Shown here piece after piece: positions 51,590 through 64,000 of a stretch of 64,000 bases of DNA. Below the pieces are notes generated by a model. That model had not been told where the DNA came from, made no database searches, and saw only the letters and a program-made list of their open reading frames with translations. A program made the translations under genes and the position numbers. Positions within the stretch are counted from its first letter, which is position 1. Each line of letters begins with the position of its first letter. Source of the DNA: Blastobasis lacticolella. Lineage: Eukaryota > Arthropoda > Insecta > Lepidoptera > Blastobasidae. The DNA is taken from positions 15,901,115-15,965,114 of the forward strand of contig LR990051.1 in the NCBI GenBank assembly GCA_905147135.1, in the 5' to 3' direction.

Positions 51590-51719
51590 TTTTTGTGCAA
51601 AGCAAAATGAACTTTTTGTCAATTGGGTAACGTACAAATTGTTACGTACAGATTCGGCACATATCTACTTCGTAGGTACGTCACAATCGGCATAAAGTTC
51701 ATTTTGCTTTGCACAAAAA
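51590..51719. repeat. Stem-loop with perfect 26-bp arms
   Basis: Arms 51590-51615 and 51694-51719 are exact inverse complements with a 78-base loop. It could be a foldback element or a structured RNA segment. Confidence 0.85.
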
Positions 51720-53160
51720 ATCCTGTTCCGCGGCAGTGTAAATTGAGGGTACCTACGTGTAGTTGAATGAACGGTATGACGTCACTGTCTCCAGAACCGC
51801 AGAGACAGGAACATACAGAGTAAAGCACTGTACCTAAGTTATGAATCAAGTTGCCTTCGTTGCACTAATAGATCCCGTCAAATAAAAAGAACACTGGGTG
51901 AAAGTGGAGGAGGATATGTTGTCCTAACCCCTTCCTCATGTTCCTCTTACGGGAGACCTATATCGTGGGTAAAGATAGCAGTAGTTGGTCAGAGCTGGGG
52001 GTCTAAAAAAGCTAGATTAGCGATTCATACTCTGCTTCATATTAACGTGCCCCAAACTTATCTAATCCAGTGTCCAAAGCTGGAACTAAGTGACGCCATT
52101 TTGAATTGCACGTCAATGCCAACAACAGCGACGCTGCAGATAAGTTTTTGACAAAATTAATATGAATCCAAATGAAACTGTGGCCTAATACTAATATAGC
52201 GATTTAAGACCCCCTGACAGAGGCGCGCCGGCGGCCGCGGTGTAGGCACGGTTTCGACGCGTCACCCCGCGTTTAGCGACGCGCAAGCAATACAATACGA
52301 CAGTAATAGGCAACAACATCAGGATAGACCACAGTCATCCATGAATCACACACATGAAATCTCTCATCGATAAGGCATTAAATTTTAAACACTATTTTCA
52401 ATTTGCACGATTCACCTCTATAAACTTTTAATTGCGATAAATATTTTTGTAATGCTGTATAAAAATATTAAAGGAAAAATCGTCATCGTATTCCTAATTA
52501 ACATTCATATTAATCCAAAATAATAGCGTGTATTTTACATTTTTACAACGAGACGCCCGAACACTATCACTAACTAGCATACAGTGACGTAGAAGCCTAA
52601 TTCACAACAAACTACACACGCTAGTATTGAATATAAACTTTAATGTAGCGCTCTATTTTTAATGCAAAGGAGATGTATTTTGAAAAATTCCTTATGTAAC
52701 ATACAAAATTACATTTGACTATTTACAACGTTCTAGCTAAAAATTTTAAAAATTGATTTGTCGAATGGCACTCTAAATAGTAGGTACCTACCCGTGGGCG
52801 CGGCGGGCATGCCCGCTTAGATTACCAAATTAAATCTATCGTGCACAACCATTGCAATCTCTCCACAATATAATGGCATCCCAATATTATGCGATCGAAC
52901 ATTAATTATCTACGGGGACCGTGCGTGTTGTCGTGTCGTAAACGACGAAGGTACATCTGTGCTTACTTACCTACGTACCTTATTATTAATTCCACATAAT
53001 ACAACCTAAAAGGTAAGGCTTTACCCCATAACACTATCTACTCAAACTCTTGTGGTGGGTAGATAATTAATTATTGCATAATCAAATACATTCACAGTTT
53101 TGTTTTTAATTGCGATGAACGGAAGGTTAACTTGCTGGCTGGTTCTTCAGTTCTCTTTTT
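51720..53160. other. No recognisable gene
   Basis: AT-rich with a GC-rich patch at about 52215-52290 (ggcgcgccggcggccgcgg). No recognised repeat or protein. Confidence 0.45.
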
Positions 53161-53161
53161 A

Positions 53162-53700
53162 ACCCTTAGCGCCACTCGCAGGGAGAAGGGTCCCCCAACA
53201 AACACATTTTTGAGTCAAGCAATCATGTAATCTACGGGTTATCAGAAATCTCGCGGTGGGTAAAATTGCACTTGAGATACAGAAATAAAAATAATCCGAA
53301 AAATTAGTAATTTCTTTAATAATAAGTAGTAGTGTAATTTTTTTTGAATTACCTATTCTTGAGCAGTCGTTCCGCGTCGAACTGCGACGAAATATCGGAC
53401 TACACGTAAACCAAAATACGTGGTAAGAAACCCGGAGAATACCTACTTTCAAAAGGTTTATTCTTTAATTAAAATGTTAAAACCGTCTTATTCTATTAAG
53501 GTACAATGTTTTTAGTTTGTTTTATTAAATAATTCAAATTTATTTTAACGATTATGTTCTTAAAAATACAATAGGTATCTAAATAGGTTAAAAAGCAATA
53601 AAGTAGTCCTAAAAATTAGATTATTCTTAAAGGTGGTTTATTCTCTCCATTTTTTAACTGTGGCGATGTGTGCCGAAAAATAGCGAGTGGCGCTAAGGGT
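53162..53700. mobile_element. 539-bp element with perfect 18-bp inverted ends
   Basis: acccttagcgccactcgc at 53162-53179 has its exact inverse at 53683-53700. The interior has no coding frame. Its 53370-53450 part (gcgacgaaatatcgg...acgtggtaagaaacccgg) resembles one arm of the foldback element at 31287. I see no clear target-site duplication. Confidence 0.7.
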
Positions 53701-56080
53701 CATATTCGATCAGCGCACACGTTCGATATCCAATTTATATATGCTTGTTCTTTATTTGTACTTTCAAAATGCGGGTCATCACGTTGTGGGTTACAAAAAT
53801 ATGGCAGTATGTTTGCATTCAATTCCTTGACTAACTAGGTGTTTAGACTTCCTTGGACCTAAGGTTAGCTAGAGCATACAGGGGCATACAAGATCAGCAT
53901 ACCATTCACATAACACTATTTGTAGTTAAGGCCGGCTTTGCCTATTCTATGTTGAATGATGGATGATTCCTACATGAGGTGGTTAAGTACAACATGTTTG
54001 ACAAATAACGTGCGTTCTTACCATGATCTCCCAGATAAGTTTCTTTTGTAGTTGACTCGTTATGAGTGGCATACAGATATTTCTATTAATTTGATTAGGT
54101 GTTGACATTGACGACGTTGATTAGAATTAAAGAGCCGTACGCAACGCACAGTGCATCTTGCCCACTGTGTAACTTGTATGTCTGGTCACAGGAAACATCA
54201 TGAACACAAGGGATTTGCATCCCTTTGCTTCATATGGCTCCATATCTCTCGTGACATACAGAAAGATGGACTGTGGCTACGCGTTAGTCGGTACTATCTT
54301 GTTCGTCAAACATGCTGTACCTATTGGTTTGCTTGTCTGTTTCACTAGGTTTCCATGATGAGGCTCTAGTTGCGGTATGGCGAACTAATAGCTAGTAAAT
54401 TCTAAGGCGCTGCGACCGCACGCCCGAGAGCCCGCGCGTCCGCTCGCAGCGACGACTTATCTAATACAATCAACGTAGTAATCTATGGAGATTCATCGAC
54501 ATTAAGCACCCGGAGTTTATACTAATTACATCGCAGGCTTCAAAAGCCCTAATTTGTATTAATTTCTCATTAATAACAACGACATTTCAAATAATGTTAC
54601 CTATCACACATTTATACAGCAATATTACACTTGTCTGGCTTCGCGTCCTCGCGTCACCAACACATTCATACACGCAATGGCATTTTGTTTCGTATAATTT
54701 GTTTCAGTTCGTATAAAATGTTCGTTTTTTAGTTTTAGTGTGCAGCGCCGAGACACTTCCACTGTGACAATCCCCAGCCCGTTTGGACTAAAAATAAAGT
54801 AGAAAATAGAAAAAGAAAATGTTTACTAGGTGCGATTGGTTGACACCGAGTGGCTGACACTTTCCGTCCAAACTGCGCGTGAGCAGTTTTGCACACAAAG
54901 TGTTAACCCATCGCGGTGCCAATCGTCACCTGCAATCTATCTCTACGACATCATAAGGTAATAATGTTGAAATTAAAGCTGTGGAACTATACGCAGGCCG
55001 CTACCATGCATTCAGTAAGAGTTTGTAATGTAGGTGTGTTAAAGAGCAGTAGTAAAAAACAATAGGTAAAAACGAAATAAAAACAAAACCATATTCACCA
55101 AAATAATATATTAAACGTTCCATTTAACCATCCCGTTAACCCATAAAATAACAAAAATAAAACAAAATCCCGTGATACTATAAAATAAGTGAAGTATCTA
55201 AGTGCTATAATAATATTCTCAGATCAGTCGACGAGTATTTTAAATGCTTAATATAATAAGGTTTAGCTTCAAAGAGATTACACATTAATAATGAACTGTG
55301 TTAAACACTACTGAATAAGGAATGGACATTCTAAAAAAGAAGAAATTCAAAACTACGAAGTATAAAGTAGCCTAGGTCGCTACGTCGAGCGATATCCCTA
55401 TATCATGCAATTAAAAGTTTAAAAGGTCCGTTTATTGAGCATTTACTTTCATTTACACTTACTTTGGTGTCTTAAATTTATACAACAGATAGTCGTGGAC
55501 TGAAAACGCGGCTGCATCGTAGAATTTAGCAACGACTGTGCAGTGTGCTTCAGAATCTAAAGGCACATGTACAGGGAGGACCGAAATCTAGTCTGGCAAA
55601 ATTGCAGGCTTCTACCATTTTAAACATTGACTTCGCTTCTAAAAATTTCAACGCTACAATAACACCGAAAGCTCTATTTAACCCTTGTTCGTGTCCTCCT
55701 GTATATGGCTGTTGCATATCCAGTGTGTCGTAATCGTAACTAATTATAAAAAAGTCTTTAGAGTCCCACACTATTGGGCCAACTTAACAACGTTGCGTTG
55801 GACCTAATTAAAAAAAATAAACCTCAAAATGGCCGCCGTTACGCTGGCCTAAAGTGAAGGAATAATTATATCATTATTATAAGATAGGTACAATTAAATA
55901 ACTTGCGTGATTTGATCACTGATACAAAATTGCAAATATCAACATCAACAATCTATTCTATCCGCCGGATAGAGAACGAGGACGAATCGACATCGAGACT
56001 GAGTCTTTAGCGGTAAATATGAGTATAATTGTACGCGGCAGGGGATACATACACATCGACCATATAACTTAACGATTCCT
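53701..56080. other. No recognisable gene; GC-rich block at 54410-54465
   Basis: AT-rich except for a short GC-rich stretch (cgctgcgaccgcacgcccgagagcccg). Possibly slo 3' UTR or flank. Confidence 0.4.
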
Positions 56081-56081
56081 C

Positions 56082-56230
56082 CACAGAAACTACTCAACAA
56101 TTCCATCGCAGAAACTGTAGAGCTCTACAATTCCTCCACAGAAACTGTAGAACTCTACAGTTCCTCCACAGAAACTATAGAACTCTACAATTTATCCACA
56201 GGACCTGCAGAACTCTACAATTCCTGTTGA
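56082..56230 (+). repeat. Minisatellite, 30-bp unit, five copies
   Basis: Units of the type cctccacagaaactgtagaactctacaatt, about 80-95% alike. Each holds a small palindrome gtagarctctac. The array ends in a 13-bp perfect hairpin (56213-56225 / 56230-56242). Confidence 0.8.
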
Positions 56231-56574
56231 GGAATTGTAGAGCGTCGTCTCTACACGACTCTTTCTTTCTCTCTCTAATACCCGAATGCGATGTGCATTA
56301 TTCCCCGCCGGCGGTAGTACTTGGTGCGGTGCGGTGCAGTGTCTTGTGAATCCAACATAACTAAAATTCAGAAGTCAGAGCCCATTCAAATTTGGACGTG
56401 TCGTGATCTCTTTAAGATCCTTATTTAGGACGATTCGATTGTATTTAGCTGTTCCACATACGATCGGGAGGTTTGTATATGTTGAGCCACTGGCCGTCTA
56501 TTTAATATGGCGATAATACACACAGACAGACAGACAGGTTCGTGATACCAGGGAGAACTACTTTTCTATAGCAC

Positions 56575-56690
56575 CGATTCTAAAATCGCGAAAAAAGAAT
56601 CAGCTGTTTCATACAAAACCGAAAACGAATTCTGCCAAAATGTATAAAACAGCTGATATTTTTTTGCGATTCCAGAGTCGGTGCCGTAGT
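56575..56690. mobile_element. MITE family 4
   Basis: The ends gcaccgattctaaaatcgcgaaaaaa and ttttttgcgattccagagtcggtgc are near-inverse. Inner tcagctgtttcatacaaaa and gaattctgcc match 14945-15080. Confidence 0.75.
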
Positions 56691-56973
56691 AAATGTCGTT
56701 CCCCCTGGCATCAGGAACCTGTCACCCTGCCATTGTAATAATACGGCCAAATTAACATATGACATCACGTGACTCAACACTCAAACCTCCTGTCAAAAAT
56801 CATGACATATGAAAAAAGAAACGAATTGTCAAAACGACCAAGCACATCCGTCATGTGAACAGGCTCTAAAGGGGTAGGAAGGGGTGGGGGTTTGTCGTCG
56901 TGTCGTGCGGGCGGGCCCTAGCGCCCTATATGTAGGAGTAGGGCCCGTCCGTTAGGGCGCTGCACAGCAATAG

Positions 56974-63073
<6,100 letters not shown>

Positions 63074-64000
63074 CTGATAAAAATACAAGGACTTTTAGCC
63101 AATAGCTGAGGATGGCTCAAGAAGGGGTAACTGGCAGGCAGGTATTTTATATAGTTCTTTTTTTAAATTTTAACGGCTTTTTAAGGAACACTAATTTGAA
63201 ACTACATAAGTAACGGCTAACTGGAAATTTCGAGTTTCTATTTCATGTATCGAGTAAGGGTTTATGTTTACTAATTTACTTCTGTTAAGATTGAGTATCT
63301 ACTAAATAAATGTCTACCTACAAGATGTAAATTACAATTGTTTTGTGTAATGAACTGATTTTGTTTTTTATTTGGACCGTATTATGACGTAGGTGAGTAA
63401 TAGCTACATAAATTAATAAAAATTATAATATTACTTACATGTAAAACAATCACTGATTCGATCAGTTCATTAGACATAACCTTAGTGAAAAAATGATGTA
63501 TAGTAAGTGATATAAGTAGATAGAATTTAAACAATGCAATAATAAAAACTAGTCTACCGATGCACAATATATCGTGTGGAAGTGAAATGGACTTGAGGGC
63601 TGTGACAACCATGCTTCTACTACATGGCAAACGCTCGTGCGTGTGATAGAAACACATGACAATATAAAGAAGTCCCACTAAAATACTATAATCAATCAGT
63701 CAATCAATCAATCTATTTAGGATGGTCGTGCATAGATGCAATTTTTAAGTGTAATGTTCTGATTCTGGCAAAGTTTTTTAGTCGCAGTCAGCCAACAGTA
63801 TGTGGGGTACATTTTAGTACCATTTCGTAATAATATTTTCTTTTAACGTCTTGCTGTTTCTTTGATTTAATACAAAAAGGTATTGTGACATGGTTCTAGA
63901 ATGTATACCAACAATAATATTGCTGATAACTGCATCTAAAGTCTCGAAAACTGAATCACAATTCCCTCGATGTCTTGAACAACCTTGTCACAGTAGATGG
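63074..64000. other. slo intron, right edge of window
   Basis: AT-rich intron sequence upstream of the first visible slo exon. It includes a short (AATC)n run near 63695. No further slo exon was found before the window ends. Confidence 0.6.

Overview
The window reads as nuclear DNA of an insect, most likely a moth or butterfly (inference). It is AT-rich, has short exons with GT/AG introns, and is crowded with tRNA-derived SINEs, 5'-truncated non-LTR retrotransposons (RTE-like and jockey/CR1-like), foldback MITEs, and short repeats ending in CTAGT that may be Helitron-related. These families resemble those of lepidopteran genomes. There are no bacterial features, rRNA genes, CRISPR arrays or convincing free-standing tRNA genes.

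Three conserved genes can be assembled exon by exon with consistent splice phases. (1) Minus strand, 35035 down to 12734: a complete eight-exon geranylgeranyl pyrophosphate synthase (GGPS1; quemao in Drosophila), 310 aa, with its introns full of transposable elements. A small single-exon gene for a secreted Ala/Pro/Ser-rich protein (16131 to 15670) lies inside intron 5 on the same strand. (2) Plus strand, 41690 to 48114: a three-exon FAM149-family (FAM149B1-like, cilium-associated) gene, 407 aa, with a 13-codon uORF ending just before its start. (3) Minus strand, 63073 down to 56974, and continuing beyond the window: the last seven exons of slowpoke (slo), the BK calcium-activated potassium channel, including the calcium bowl and the C-terminus.

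The most striking observation is in slo. The exon at 60994-61711 carries a near-perfect four-copy tandem repeat of 141 bp (47 codons). Each copy ends in the same sequence that forms the exon's 5' splice donor, so donors at four places would all join the next exon in the same frame. This predicts BK channels with one to four copies of a proline-rich linker that holds an RRGS motif, unless the array is an assembly artefact.

Layout: 1-4860 is mostly unassigned, with three weak exon candidates and an imperfect repeat. 4860-12730 holds LINE remnants, SINEs and MITEs. 12734-35035 is GGPS1 and its nested gene. 36137-38129 is a LINE inserted into a TA-flanked MITE. 39538-41070 is repeats. 41646-48925 is the FAM149 gene with RTE debris in intron 2. 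48999-50381 is repeats, including a 251-bp TIR element inserted into a SINE. 50400-56970 is poor in recognised retroposons, but holds a 26-bp perfect stem-loop, a 539-bp element with perfect 18-bp ends and a 30-bp minisatellite. 56974-64000 is slo. The three conserved genes have no obvious functional link. Repeat boundaries are estimated by eye between copies in this window and are accurate to perhaps 5-20 bases unless stated otherwise.
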